The notes beneath the pieces were generated by a model, which saw only the letters and a list, made by a program, of their open reading frames with translations, had not been told where the DNA came from and searched no databases. A stretch of 64,000 bases of DNA from GWE2-42-39 sp942493345 (GTDB lineage Bacteria; Bacteroidota; Bacteroidia; Bacteroidales; Prolixibacteraceae): assembly GCA_942493345.1 (NCBI GenBank), contig OW818695.1, positions 2,108,001 through 2,172,000 on the forward strand. Direction: 5' to 3'. A program made the position numbers and the translations under genes. This document shows positions 44,932 to 54,201 of the stretch, piece after piece. How positions within the stretch are numbered: the stretch's first letter is position 1; each line of letters starts with the position of its first letter.

Positions 44932-45931
44932 TTTGAAACGATTTGAAAATTTCCATTAGTTTCTTTTGTCTTTGTTGCATCGAAAAATTCGCTTTCACCC
45001 ACTCTTCGGGATTCGTTGAGGCACTATCGAAATTATTGATGGCCTGCTCAATTTTCGAAACAATTAAATCGACATCTCTTTTTACCACATATCCGATGTC
45101 GCCTACCACTTCCGGCATTCCTCCTTCGTTGGTTACAACCGGGAAGCAATTGAAATACATCGCTTCGGCAACCGTAAGTGCAAACGAATCCATTCTGGAA
45201 AGTTGGCAATATATTTTGGCATTTTGGTAAAAGCCAATTAATTTCTGATGAGGCACAAAAGACAATATTTCCAGATTTCGGGGCAAATATCCAAAAGCAT
45301 CCAATAACTGCTTTCCTGAAATTCCAATCATCTGAAAATTGTATTGTGGCATTGCTTTGGCGACTTCAATAAACGTGTCCATTCCTTTCAAAATGAATGT
45401 TCGGTTATTGCTAACTGAAGCAACTGTGAGGATCGCATCTTGCTTGATACCTTCGGATTTACATTCCTTAAAATCGACGCAATTATATAAAAGCACGTGA
45501 TTGGCTTTCGGCGCAATTCCGTTTAATTTCCGGAGAATATATGTTGAAACAGCGAGATTCAAACTGCTGTTTTTTATCGATTGATGAGCAAAAAAACCTC
45601 TTGTTTTTGTATGGAAAACGCCATATTTCATGCTTGGTATGCGGGCCGCATCGTACCCGCCAATAACGATAAAACTTTTTTTTCGAAACAGTTTTGCAAA
45701 AACGACAGGGAAAAGAGCGTGATAATCGGCAAACCAGATATAAAAAACGTCGTATCGCCAGGCGTTAAACAGCAAGAAAATGAACTGTTTTATAAATTGG
45801 AAAATGAAGATATGCAATTTTTTAGAAAGAATGTATCGGTATTGATCGACCGCGAATTTCGATGAAAGAATTTCGTAGTCCTGGCGGACAAATGATGAAA
45901 AATCAGTATAGATAAAGAGAACCTTTTTCAT
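44924..45931 (-). CDS. Glycosyltransferase, GT4/GT-B type
   Basis: 335 residues from ATG 45931 (MKKVLFIYTDFSSF); an in-frame ATG at 45955 would add eight residues. The C-terminal nucleotide-sugar-binding domain is recognisable (ILTVASVSNNRTFILKGMD, YCQLSRMDSFALTVAEAMYF, with the E-x7-E-like part at SFALTVAEAM). The N-terminal acceptor domain is divergent. Donor and acceptor unknown. It is the first gene of a tightly overlapping trio with the FrhB-like and pyruvyl transferase genes. Confidence 0.85.
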   Translation of the reverse strand: MKKVLFIYTDFSSFVRQDYEILSSKFAVDQYRYILSKKLHIFIFQFIKQFIFLLFNAWRYDVFYIWFADYHALFPVVFAKLFRKKSFIVIGGYDAARIPSMKYGVFHTKTRGFFAHQSIKNSSLNLAVSTYILRKLNGIAPKANHVLLYNCVDFKECKSEGIKQDAILTVASVSNNRTFILKGMDTFIEVAKAMPQYNFQMIGISGKQLLDAFGYLPRNLEILSFVPHQKLIGFYQNAKIYCQLSRMDSFALTVAEAMYFNCFPVVTNEGGMPEVVGDIGYVVKRDVDLIVSKIEQAINNFDSASTNPEEWVKANFSMQQRQKKLMEIFKSFQIE

Positions 45932-46000
45932 ATTTGCCTTTCCTGAGTAATCCATATTTTTCTGATTATTTCAACAAAATTTAAGGTTGAATGTGTTTGT

Positions 46001-47233
46001 TTACAAACCTTCTTCAGGAATATGTTTGTGTTTGAAAAGAAATGGAAATGTCAATCCCAGAACAAGCGCATACCCTGCAAAGCAAAGCCAGATGGTTGGC
46101 CAGTTGCGTAAGCCGTCGGCTGCTGTATAATAATCGACCACCAACCCGCTGCAATATCCGCCCAATGTAGCGCCAAGTCCATTTGTTACTAACATGAAAA
46201 GCCCCTGGGCGCTGGCTCTGAAATTTGATGGCACTTCTTTTTCGACAAATAATGAACCTGAAATATTGAAGAAATCGAAAGCCATTCCATAAATAATCAT
46301 CGATAAAATTAGTAATGGAAGGCCGCTTCCCGGATTGCCAAAACTGAAAAGACCGAAGCGCAACACCCATGCAAACATGCTGATCATCATTACTTTTTTG
46401 ATCCCGAAATTACGAAGAAAGAAAGGAATGGTAAGAATGAAAAGCGTTTCCGACATCTGCGATATTGAAAGCAAAACAATCGGGTGTTTTACCCCGAAAG
46501 TATCGGGATGGGTCAGGTTGAAACTTTCAAGGAACGATCCGCCAAATGCATTGGTTATTTGCAGGGCAGCGCCCAGAAACATGGCAAACAGGAAAAATAT
46601 GGCCATCGTACTTTGTTTGAATAACACCAATGCGTCAAGTCCAAGTGCGGAAAGCAATCCTTTTTTTGAGTTGGCGTTTTCGGGCTTGCACGGAGGCATT
46701 GTGAATGCATACAGTCCCAATGCAACCGACGATACCGAACTAAAAACCAGCTGCATCGAACTCGATTTCCATCCGCAAAGATCGACAACCCACATGGCCA
46801 GGATAAATCCGATGGTTCCCCAAACACGGATGGGAGGGAAATCTTTAACTACATTATACCCTTTTTGTTCCAGTATGACATACGAAACGGTACTGTTCAA
46901 CGCAATGGTTGGCATATAAAACATCGAATTGAGTAGCATCACATAAAAAAAAGTATTGGAGTCCTTTACCATTGATGCCCAAAGTAACAAGGCTGCCCCA
47001 AACAGGTGACAGATGCCAAGTAAGCGCTCTGCATTGATCCATTTGTCGGCTACAATGCCCATCAGGGCCGGCATAAACAAGGACGCGATGCCCAAAGTTG
47101 AAAATACAGCGCCGATCTCAACACCGCTAAAATGCAGCGTACCACCCAGGTAACCACCAATAGAAATTAACCATGCTCCCCATATAAAAAATTGCAGGAA
47201 GTTCATCGTAATAAGACGGTACTTGATTCCCAT
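46001..47233 (-). CDS. MFS transporter, nucleoside:H+ symporter (NupG-like)
   Basis: 410 residues, 12 membrane helices. The start MGIKYRLITMNFLQFFIWGAW and the segments GIASLFMPALMGIVADKWI and FPPIRVWGTIGFILAMWVV are hallmarks of the nucleoside permease NupG/XapB family. In Bacteroidota several such proteins sit in glycan-use loci and may take other substrates, so nucleoside specificity is a family inference. Neighbouring genes give no hint. Confidence 0.85.
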   Translation of the reverse strand: MGIKYRLITMNFLQFFIWGAWLISIGGYLGGTLHFSGVEIGAVFSTLGIASLFMPALMGIVADKWINAERLLGICHLFGAALLLWASMVKDSNTFFYVMLLNSMFYMPTIALNSTVSYVILEQKGYNVVKDFPPIRVWGTIGFILAMWVVDLCGWKSSSMQLVFSSVSSVALGLYAFTMPPCKPENANSKKGLLSALGLDALVLFKQSTMAIFFLFAMFLGAALQITNAFGGSFLESFNLTHPDTFGVKHPIVLLSISQMSETLFILTIPFFLRNFGIKKVMMISMFAWVLRFGLFSFGNPGSGLPLLILSMIIYGMAFDFFNISGSLFVEKEVPSNFRASAQGLFMLVTNGLGATLGGYCSGLVVDYYTAADGLRNWPTIWLCFAGYALVLGLTFPFLFKHKHIPEEGL

Positions 47234-47278
47234 AATCCAATGTTTTATTCGCCTTGATAATTTACGCTACAATGATTA

Positions 47279-47286
47279 CAAATCTA
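47279..47286 (-). promoter_or_regulatory. Candidate -7 element for the NupG-like gene
   Basis: TAGATTTG (minus strand) fits TAnnTTTG, 46 bases before the start. A direct repeat CTAGGGT/CTAGGGT lies just upstream (47294-47308) where a regulator could bind. Confidence 0.3.
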
Positions 47287-47419
47287 ATAAAAACTAGGGT
47301 TCTAGGGTAAACTTTTGGTTAAAGAATAACCCATCGAGACAACCGTTTTGCGAATATTTTTTATTTCTGATAAAAGGCTGTTTGTAAGGCGAATAAAGGT
47401 TGGATAGGGTTTGTGGCAA

Positions 47420-48004
47420 TTATTTTTTGCGTCTGGTTATTTCGTCGCGAATGGTTGATGCTTTTTCGTAATCTTCGTTCGTAATCGCCTCGTTTAATAA
47501 GTCATTCAACTCGGCAATCGTATAATTTTTGTATTCTGTTTCTTTCGCCCCTTTTTTGTTTCCTTTTTCTTTTTTGTTTCCAAAATCCTGTTCGTCTTCG
47601 AGAACAATGCCTGCCTTCTGTAAAATTTCTTCGGAAGTATAAATTGGACATTTAAACCGGAGAGCCAATGCAACGGCATCGGAAGTTCGCGAATCAATAC
47701 GGACGTGTTTTTCGCCACTTGCGCAGATCAGTTCCGAATAAAAAATGCCTTCTTCCAGTTTGTAAATAACCACTTCTTCAATTTTTATCTCAAAAATAGA
47801 GGCCATATTTTTAAACAAATCGTGAGTAAGCGGACGCGGTGGCTTTAGACCTTCCAGCTGAATGGCAATTGCCTGGGCTTCAACCGGCCCGATAATAATA
47901 GGAATACGCCGGTTGCCGTTTTCTTCGGTCAGTACCAGCGCATAAGCACCCGACTGAGTTTGGCTAACAGACAATCCTAAAATATTAAGTCTTACTTTCT
48001 GCAT
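47420..48004 (-). CDS. Bifunctional nuclease (DUF151) with C-terminal UVR motif
   Basis: 194 residues from ATG 48004 (MQKVRLNILGLSVSQ); the frame is open to 48046, but a -7 element at 48035-48042 argues for the inner start. The DUF151/BFN domain spans about residues 1-130 (LVLTEENGNRRIPIIIGPVEAQAIA, RIDSRTSDAVALALRFKCPIY). A lysine-rich linker leads to a UvrB/UvrC-type helix pair (AELNDLLNEAITNEDYEKAS, IRDEITRRKK). BFN proteins have reported RNase and DNase activity; the UVR motif mediates protein contacts. This two-domain layout is usual in Bacteroidota. Confidence 0.9.
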   Translation of the reverse strand: MQKVRLNILGLSVSQTQSGAYALVLTEENGNRRIPIIIGPVEAQAIAIQLEGLKPPRPLTHDLFKNMASIFEIKIEEVVIYKLEEGIFYSELICASGEKHVRIDSRTSDAVALALRFKCPIYTSEEILQKAGIVLEDEQDFGNKKEKGNKKGAKETEYKNYTIAELNDLLNEAITNEDYEKASTIRDEITRRKK

Positions 48005-48034
48005 TCGGTCTTGTTCGGCAAAAGTCGTGAACAA

Positions 48035-48042
48035 CAAATATA
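48035..48042 (-). promoter_or_regulatory. Candidate -7 element for the bifunctional nuclease gene
   Basis: TATATTTG (minus strand) fits TAnnTTTG, 31 bases before the ATG at 48004. It lies inside the longer possible frame and so supports the shorter start. No good -33. Confidence 0.35.
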
Positions 48043-48160
48043 ACAATAGTTTTTTTTAAGGAAGACATTTTAAATATCCTGTTCAAAACAATTTATGAAC
48101 CTGAGGGTATACTTCTGTCTTTCAGTATAAAAGCATATTTTGAAAAATTTGTTGAAAACT

Positions 48161-48191
48161 TTTGGTAGTCAACTGAAAATATATACTTTTG
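48161..48191 (+). promoter_or_regulatory. Bacteroidota-type promoter of rplU-rpmA
   Basis: TTTG (48161-48164), a 19-base spacer and TACTTTTG (48184-48191) match the -33 TTTG / -7 TAnnTTTG consensus. The leader to the rplU ATG is about 80 bases and contains GCAGGC...GCCTGC-like complementary blocks (48210, 48247), possibly a small leader hairpin. Confidence 0.7.
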
Positions 48192-48275
48192 CAGTCCAAA
48201 GTTTTCGAGCAGGCCCGATAAGTGATCTCAAAGAATTGGGTTCCGCCTGCCGGAGTTCATTATAAAGAACAAAAA

Positions 48276-48587
48276 ATGTACGTAATTGTAGAAATTGCAG
48301 GACAGCAATTCAAGGTTGAAAAAGACCAAAAAATTTACGTTCACCGTTTGGAAAATGCAGAAGGTGAAACGATTGAGTTCAGTAAAGTACTTTTAGTTGA
48401 CAACGACGGTAAAGTAAAAGTTGGTACTCCCGAAGTAGAAGGAGCCAAAGTTACCGCTACGGTGTTGGAACACGTTAAAGGTGACAAAGTGCTTGTATTT
48501 AAAAAGAAACGTAGAAAAGGTTACAAAAAATTCAACGGTCACCGTCAGTACATGACAAAGATCCAGATTGAAGAAATTGTAGGATAA
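48276..48587 (+). CDS. rplU: 50S ribosomal protein L21
   Basis: 103 residues from ATG 48276 ([18 protein letters not shown]); the frame continues upstream to 48222, but L21 proteins begin at this Met-Tyr and the extra part is non-conserved leader. Conserved blocks are [20 protein letters not shown] and [13 protein letters not shown]. Binds 23S rRNA in the large subunit. 17 bases before rpmA, the standard L21-L27 pair. Confidence 0.97.
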   Translation: MYVIVEIAGQQFKVEKDQKIYVHRLENAEGETIEFSKVLLVDNDGKVKVGTPEVEGAKVTATVLEHVKGDKVLVFKKKRRKGYKKFNGHRQYMTKIQIEEIVG

Positions 48588-48604
48588 TTTAAAAATTAGA
48601 AACC

Positions 48605-48871
48605 ATGGCTCATAAGAAAGGTGTCGGTAGTTCAAAGAACGGTCGCGAATCGGAAAGTAAACGATTGGGCGTAAAAATTTACGGTGGTCAGGTTTGCACA
48701 GCTGGTAACATTTTAGTTCGCCAGAGAGGTACATCTCATCATCCGGGTTTGAATGTCGGAATGGGTAGAGATCATACTCTTTATGCATTAATCGATGGTA
48801 CTGTTGTTTTCAGAAAGAAAAGAGACAACAAATCTTATATTTCAGTTGAACCTGTTATTTCAGCTAACTAG
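48605..48871 (+). CDS. rpmA: 50S ribosomal protein L27
   Basis: 88 residues. The N-terminus [20 protein letters not shown] is the tail that reaches the peptidyl transferase centre. It starts directly at the mature end (no cleavable Firmicutes-type extension). Conserved LGVKIYGGQ and [20 protein letters not shown] follow. Ends at a strong terminator. Confidence 0.98.
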   Translation: MAHKKGVGSSKNGRESESKRLGVKIYGGQVCTAGNILVRQRGTSHHPGLNVGMGRDHTLYALIDGTVVFRKKRDNKSYISVEPVISAN

Positions 48872-48898
48872 TAAGATTTTTAGTATAGATTTTTAAAG

Positions 48899-48935
48899 AA
48901 TCTCCTGTCTTTTCGAAGGCAGGAGATTTTTTTAT
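48899..48935 (+). terminator. Terminator of rplU-rpmA
   Basis: AATCTCCTG and CAGGAGATT form a perfect stem (48899-48929) followed by TTTTTTTATTTC. Confidence 0.85.
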
Positions 48936-49043
48936 TTCTACATTTGCTTTGGATTTTGAATGTTTTGCAACATTCAAAATTTCAGGAATGAAAAAAATCC
49001 TGTCCCGTATTTTCAGAATAAACATTTTTAAAATATTTCAGAA

Positions 49044-50318
49044 ATGCTCAACTTACGATTCATTCAGGAAAACCCCGCATTGGTGGTTGAAAAATTGAAG
49101 AAGAAAAATTTCAACGCACAACAGATTGTTGATGAAATCATTGCTCTGTACAAGAAGAAAAACGAGATACAGGCCAAAGGTGACCAGGTAAAATCGGAGA
49201 TGAACCGTATTTCGAAAGAAATCGGCAACCTGATGCGCGAAGGGAAAGCAGAAGAAGCCAATGCTGCCAAAGATAAAACGGCAGAACTGAAAGAATCGAT
49301 CAAACAACTGGACGAAGAATTTGCCAAAATTGACGAACAGGTTTTTGCACTGCAGGTACAACTACCCAATATTCCTGCTGAAATTGTCCCCGAAGGAAAA
49401 ACTCCCGAAGACAACCTGATTGTTGTCCGCAAAGGCGAAATACCCGTTTTGCCTGAAGGAAATATGCCCCACTGGGAACTGGCAAAGAAATACGATATTA
49501 TTGATTTTGAATTGGGAGTGAAACTTACAGGTGCCGGGTTCCCTGTTTACAAAGGAAAAGGCTCCATCCTGCAACGGGCACTCATCAATTTCTTTTTAAC
49601 AGAAGCCGGAAAAGCCGGGTACAATGAAATACAACCACCCCTGATGGTGAACGAAGATTCGGGCTTTGGCACCGGCCAGTTGCCCGACAAGGAAGGCCAG
49701 ATGTACTTTGTTACCGAAGACAAACTTTATCTGATTCCGACAGCCGAAGTTCCGGTTACCAATATTTACCGCGACGTAATTCTCGAAGCAAAAGATTTTC
49801 CGGTGAAAAATTGTGCATACAGCGCCTGTTTCCGCCGCGAAGCCGGTTCGTACGGGAAAGATGTACGCGGTCTTAACCGCCTGCACCAGTTCGACAAAGT
49901 GGAAATTGTGCAGATTGCACTTCCCGAAACGTCGTACGAACGGCTCGATGAAATGGTAGCCCATGTGGCCGGGCTGGTCGAAAAGCTGGAACTGCCTTAC
50001 CGCATTCTTCGCCTGTGTGGCGGCGACATGAGTTTTACGTCGGCCCTCACGTACGATTTTGAAGTATTTTCGGCAGCCCAGGAAAAATGGCTCGAAGTGA
50101 GTTCCGTTTCCAATTTCGAATCGTTTCAGGCCAACCGCCTGAAATTGCGTTACCGCGACGAAGTGACCAAAAAACCACAAATTGCGCACACCTTGAATGG
50201 CAGCGCACTGGCTTTGCCCCGAATTTTGGCGGCATTGCTCGAAAACAACCAGACTCCCGAGGGAATTAAAATTCCGAAAGTGTTGGTTCCGTTCTGTGGT
50301 TTCGATATGATCAGTTAA
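49044..50318 (+). CDS. serS: Serine--tRNA ligase
   Basis: 424 residues. Class II synthetase. The N-terminal long coiled-coil arm that grips the tRNA variable loop spans about residues 28-105. Motif 2 contains FRREAGSYGKDVRGLNRLHQ, and motif 3 ends HTLNGSALALPRILAALLEN. The active-site loop TAEVPVTNIYRD is conserved. Complete, single gene between two terminators. Confidence 0.97.
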   Translation: MLNLRFIQENPALVVEKLKKKNFNAQQIVDEIIALYKKKNEIQAKGDQVKSEMNRISKEIGNLMREGKAEEANAAKDKTAELKESIKQLDEEFAKIDEQVFALQVQLPNIPAEIVPEGKTPEDNLIVVRKGEIPVLPEGNMPHWELAKKYDIIDFELGVKLTGAGFPVYKGKGSILQRALINFFLTEAGKAGYNEIQPPLMVNEDSGFGTGQLPDKEGQMYFVTEDKLYLIPTAEVPVTNIYRDVILEAKDFPVKNCAYSACFRREAGSYGKDVRGLNRLHQFDKVEIVQIALPETSYERLDEMVAHVAGLVEKLELPYRILRLCGGDMSFTSALTYDFEVFSAAQEKWLEVSSVSNFESFQANRLKLRYRDEVTKKPQIAHTLNGSALALPRILAALLENNQTPEGIKIPKVLVPFCGFDMIS

Positions 50319-50343
50319 TATTTTGAACACGATAATACAAGCG

Positions 50344-50371
50344 AGGCTGCAGGAAACTGTGGCCTTTTTTT
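50344..50371 (+). terminator. Terminator after serS
   Basis: AGGC-TG-CAG, a GAAA tetraloop, CTG-TG-GCCT (internal TG/TG mismatch), then seven T residues. Confidence 0.7.
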
Positions 50372-50440
50372 GTAGTTTTTATCGATAATCCCGAAATTCT
50401 TATCTGGATTAATTCTAAATCACTTGCCAAATTGCAGTTT

Positions 50441-50500
50441 TTTGAGTCAATAAAAATAAAATTGTATATTTTTGAAAAATGGTACAGTATAGTATAGTAG
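50441..50500 (+). promoter_or_regulatory. Candidate promoter and operator of the GntR catabolic unit
   Basis: TTTG (50441-50444) and TATTTTTG (50467-50474) resemble the -33/-7 pair with a long 22-base spacer. Immediately downstream the pentamer repeat AGTAT-AGTAT-AGTAG (50486-50500) ends four bases before the regulator ATG. Its place over the start site and ribosome-binding region suits autoregulation by the GntR protein; this is inference. Confidence 0.4.
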
Positions 50501-50504
50501 TGAT

Positions 50505-51518
50505 ATGAATCAATCCATTCAATTAAATAAGAATAAAAAGGAACCTATTTACCTGCAAATCGTTGAGTCGGTTAAGCAAAAAATAAAAGACGGAACTTTT
50601 CATTCGGGTGACCAATTGCCTTCAATTAACCAGTTATCTGCCGAATTTGGGTTGGCCAAGGAAACTGTTGTCAAAGCTTTTCGCCTGCTTCAGGAAAAAG
50701 GTATTGTTAAAGCCGTTCATGGGAAAGGATATTTTGTTTCGACAGAGGATATAAAAATAGAACACCGGGTTTTTGTTCTTTTCGATACACTCAGCGCTTA
50801 CAAAGAAGTGATGTACAATGCGATAAAAGAAGGATTTGGCAGGGATGCGTTTATCGATATTTATTTCCATCATTTCAACCCAAAAATTTTTAAAAAACTG
50901 GTAACTGAAGCCGCCGGAAATTACACATCGTATGTTATCCTTCCTTTTGATTCCCCCGAAGTTCCCGATGCGTTGCAATATTTACCGGCCGACAAAACAT
51001 ATATACTCGACCGAAAACCCCGGTTAATAGAAGGAGACTATTCATTTATTTATCAGGATTTTCACAATGATGTATTCTCGTTGCTTGATTCGCAACAAGA
51101 ACGGATAAAAAGATACAGGAAGATTGTTCTTGTATTCAGAAACACAGCCACCGAGGTTCCAGTAGAGTTGCGTGAGGGCTTCGAACAGTTTTGCATTGAA
51201 AAGGCGATTTCCTATGAAGTGAAGGAAAAGCCGCTCGTTGAATTTCCGGTTGAAAAGGGAACCGGCTACCTCGTCATTGATGATGAAGATCTTGTTTACC
51301 TGATAGAACAGGCTTTGGCCCGGAACCTGATTATTGGTAATGATCTGGGCATTATTTCTTACAATGAAACTTCCCTTAAAAAAGTAGCCGCCGGCGGCAT
51401 ATCGGTAATCTCAACCGATTTTTACAACATGGGACGAAAAGTTGCTGAATTTATAAAAACGGGGACGAAAGAATCGTTTAAAAATCCCAGCCGTTTTATC
51501 GACAGAAATTCTTTTTAA
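50505..51518 (+). CDS. GntR-family transcriptional regulator with sugar-binding-type effector domain
   Basis: 337 residues. The N-terminal winged helix reads PIYLQIVESVKQKIKDGTFH, then GDQLPSINQLSAEFGLAKET and GIVKAVHGKGYFV, the GntR consensus. The remaining ~260 residues resemble a periplasmic-binding-protein/LacI-type effector domain (LIIGNDLGIISYNETSL, GGISVISTDFYNMGRKVAEF) rather than the UTRA or FadR domain. The probable ligand is a sugar related to the substrate of the downstream genes. 23 bases before the sugar porter, so in the same transcript. Confidence 0.88.
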   Translation: MNQSIQLNKNKKEPIYLQIVESVKQKIKDGTFHSGDQLPSINQLSAEFGLAKETVVKAFRLLQEKGIVKAVHGKGYFVSTEDIKIEHRVFVLFDTLSAYKEVMYNAIKEGFGRDAFIDIYFHHFNPKIFKKLVTEAAGNYTSYVILPFDSPEVPDALQYLPADKTYILDRKPRLIEGDYSFIYQDFHNDVFSLLDSQQERIKRYRKIVLVFRNTATEVPVELREGFEQFCIEKAISYEVKEKPLVEFPVEKGTGYLVIDDEDLVYLIEQALARNLIIGNDLGIISYNETSLKKVAAGGISVISTDFYNMGRKVAEFIKTGTKESFKNPSRFIDRNSF

Positions 51519-51541
51519 AACGACCAATAAACAACTAACTT

Positions 51542-52879
51542 ATGAAAATAAACTTTCGCTACCTGCTATTGATCTCACTGGTTACAGCCTTGGGCGGATT
51601 GCTTTTTGGCTTTGACATTTCCGTTATTTCAGGAACGATTCCGTTTTTAAAGGATTATTTTTCGCTGACCGAAGCTATGAAAGGCTGGGTCGTAAGCAGC
51701 GCCCTGCTGGGTTGTATTGCGGGAGCGGCTTTTGCCGGAAAACTTGGCGATTGCTGGGGCCGAAAAAAAGTATTGATGGTCACCAGCATCCTTTTTGGCA
51801 TTTCGGCAGTTGGAAGCGGTTTTTCTTATTCAATTCCGGCTTTTATTATCTATCGTATCGTTGGCGGATTGGCTGTGGGAGCGGCATCAATGATTGCCCC
51901 CATGTATATAGCCGAAGTGTCGCCCGGGCATTTACGCGGCCGGATGGTTTCCATCAACCAGTTAACGGTTGTATTAGGAATATCTATGGCATACTATTCC
52001 AATTATTTGCTTTTGCCGCTGGGTGAAAATTCATGGCGGTGGATGTTTGCGGTCGAAGTGGTTCCTTCTCTCCTATTCCTGGTAATGCTTTTCGTCGTTC
52101 CCGAAAGTCCGCGCTGGCTGATTACCCGGCAAAAAAAAGAAACAGCTCGCAAAATATTGGAAAAAATTGGAGGAAATGATTTTGCCTCCAATGAACTTGT
52201 CAAAATAGAAAAATCGTTTGCTCTTGATGCCGAAAAACAGAAACTTAAAGATGTTTTTCGCCCAAAATATCGTTTTGTGTTGTTGCTCGGAATTTTCCTT
52301 GCCATATTTCAACAATGGTCGGGCATCAATGTGATTTTCTTTTATGCTCCCGATATTTTTTCAAAAGCCAATCTGGCGGTTGACGATGCGTTGTTTCAAA
52401 CCACGTTGATTGGGCTGGTCAATATTGCATTTACCCTGTTGTCCATGTTGTTTATCGATAAGCTGGGACGGAAAAAGTTAATGCTTGTCGGGTCGCTGGG
52501 TATGACCATCTGCTACGTTTTGATTGGGATACTTTTTTCAAGTGAAAACCAGCAAGGCTGGGTTCTCATTGTCCTGATTCTTTTAGCAATTGCTTTTTTT
52601 GCAACAGGACTGGCGCCTACTGTTTGGGTCATTATTTCTGAGATATTCCCGAATAAAATCAGGGGAATAGCAATGTCCATCGCAACGTTTGCTCTCTGGA
52701 TTGCCTGCTATTTGCTAACACTCACATTCCCGGTTTTTGTGGAATGGTTCAGTGTGGCTGTAACCTTCGGAATTTATGCCTTGATTTGTTTGATCGGTGC
52801 AATAATAATTTATAAATATCTGCCCGAGACCAAAGGGATTTCATTGGAAGAACTTGAGAATAAACTAATCAAAAACTAA
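51542..52879 (+). CDS. Sugar porter family MFS transporter
   Basis: 445 residues, 12 membrane helices. Typical sugar porter signatures: GGLLFGFDISVISGTIPFLK in helix 1, GCWGRKK-type loop (GDCWGRKKVLM), YIAEVSPGHLRGR, VPESPRWLITRQKK before the central loop, and a final LPETKGISLEELE. Imports a monosaccharide with protons, here presumably the sugar released by the GH2 enzyme. 3 bases of slack before the longest possible frame of the next gene show tight packing of this operon. Confidence 0.93.
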   Translation: MKINFRYLLLISLVTALGGLLFGFDISVISGTIPFLKDYFSLTEAMKGWVVSSALLGCIAGAAFAGKLGDCWGRKKVLMVTSILFGISAVGSGFSYSIPAFIIYRIVGGLAVGAASMIAPMYIAEVSPGHLRGRMVSINQLTVVLGISMAYYSNYLLLPLGENSWRWMFAVEVVPSLLFLVMLFVVPESPRWLITRQKKETARKILEKIGGNDFASNELVKIEKSFALDAEKQKLKDVFRPKYRFVLLLGIFLAIFQQWSGINVIFFYAPDIFSKANLAVDDALFQTTLIGLVNIAFTLLSMLFIDKLGRKKLMLVGSLGMTICYVLIGILFSSENQQGWVLIVLILLAIAFFATGLAPTVWVIISEIFPNKIRGIAMSIATFALWIACYLLTLTFPVFVEWFSVAVTFGIYALICLIGAIIIYKYLPETKGISLEELENKLIKN

Positions 52880-52900
52880 AAATTGAGAAAAACTATAAAA

Positions 52901-54160
52901 ATGAACTCAAGAGAACAGTTTATAAAAACGGTCAATCACCAGCAGCCCGACAAAGTTGTTGTCGATTTGGGCTCAACAGCAGTCACCGGTATTCATGCGT
53001 TGGCAGTAGAGCGCCTTCGCGAATATTACGGGTTAGAAAAGAAACCGGTTCGTATTATCGACCCGTTTCAAATGTTGGGAGAAGTTGATGATGAACTGGC
53101 AAAAGTGATTGGTGTTGATGTAACTGCTGCCTGGGGCAAAAACAGTATATTCGGGTTTTACAACCACGCCTCATTCAAGTTGTTTAAAACGCCCTGGGGA
53201 CAGGAAGTATTGGTCCCCGAAAGTTTCAATACGTCGGTTGACGAGAATGGCAATACGTATATTTATCCGGAAGGAGATACAACCGTTATGCCTTCGGCCA
53301 GAATGCCCCAAAGCGGTTATTTTTTCGATGCGATCATCAGGCAGCACCCGATTGACGACGACCAGCTTTCTCCGGAAGACAATCTGGAAGAATTCGAGCT
53401 GTTGAACGAAAACGATCTGGCTTTTTGGAAAGAATCGACAGCAAAAGCCCGGGCAACCGGGAAAGCCGTAATTGCGGGATTTGGCGGAACTGCTTTGGGC
53501 GATATAGCCCTGGTTCCCGGGATGCAAATGAAAAATCCGAAAGGTATCCGCGATATAGCGGAATGGTACATGAGTACTGTTTTGCGTCCCGATTATATCA
53601 AAACCGTTTTCGAGAAACAAATTGAGATTGCTATTGAAAACTTCAAACGGCTGAATGAAGTTGCCGGCGACAACATTGATGCCGTTTTTATTTGTGGAAC
53701 CGATTTCGGCACTCAGGAATCGACATTCTGTTCGCCCGAACAATTTGATGAAATGTGGCTCCCGTATTACCGGAAAATAAACGACTGGGTACACGCAAAC
53801 ACCAACTGGAAAACATTCAAACACTCGTGCGGGGCTGTTGAATCGTTCATGAACCATTTTATTAACGCAGGGTTCGACATCATCAACCCGGTACAGATCA
53901 ATGCTGCAGGGATGGACCCTGCCCATCTGAAAAAAGCATATGGCAACCACCTGGTTTTTTGGGGTGGCGGAATCGATACACAAAAAACCCTGCCGTATGG
54001 CAGTCCCGAAAAAGTAAGGGAAGAAACACTGCGGCTCTGCGAAATCTTTTCGAAAGACGGAGGTTTCGTGTTCAATACGATACACAATATTCAGGCAAAT
54101 GTCCCGATTGAAAACATTGTAGCCATGTTGAATGCATTGAACGAATTGAACGGGAGATAG
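52901..54160 (+). CDS. UroD/methylcobamide-methyltransferase superfamily protein in a sugar operon
   Basis: 419 residues from ATG 52901 (MNSREQFIKTVNHQQPDKV); a TTG at 52883 is a weaker start. The fold family is uroporphyrinogen decarboxylase (TIM barrel), but zinc ligands like those of methanogenic MtaA/MtbA methyltransferases seem present: His308 and Cys310 in KHSCG, and Cys380 (LRLCEIF) 70 residues later. So the protein more likely handles a methyl group or a thiol/corrinoid than a porphyrin. There is no corrinoid protein or methyltransferase partner in the window. Position between sugar porter and GH2 gene suggests a role in using a methylated sugar, unproven. Confidence 0.82.
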   Translation: MNSREQFIKTVNHQQPDKVVVDLGSTAVTGIHALAVERLREYYGLEKKPVRIIDPFQMLGEVDDELAKVIGVDVTAAWGKNSIFGFYNHASFKLFKTPWGQEVLVPESFNTSVDENGNTYIYPEGDTTVMPSARMPQSGYFFDAIIRQHPIDDDQLSPEDNLEEFELLNENDLAFWKESTAKARATGKAVIAGFGGTALGDIALVPGMQMKNPKGIRDIAEWYMSTVLRPDYIKTVFEKQIEIAIENFKRLNEVAGDNIDAVFICGTDFGTQESTFCSPEQFDEMWLPYYRKINDWVHANTNWKTFKHSCGAVESFMNHFINAGFDIINPVQINAAGMDPAHLKKAYGNHLVFWGGGIDTQKTLPYGSPEKVREETLRLCEIFSKDGGFVFNTIHNIQANVPIENIVAMLNALNELNGR

Positions 54161-54201
54161 ATATTTCCATCCAAAAACAAATTGTATAAATCAGTCACAC
54201 A

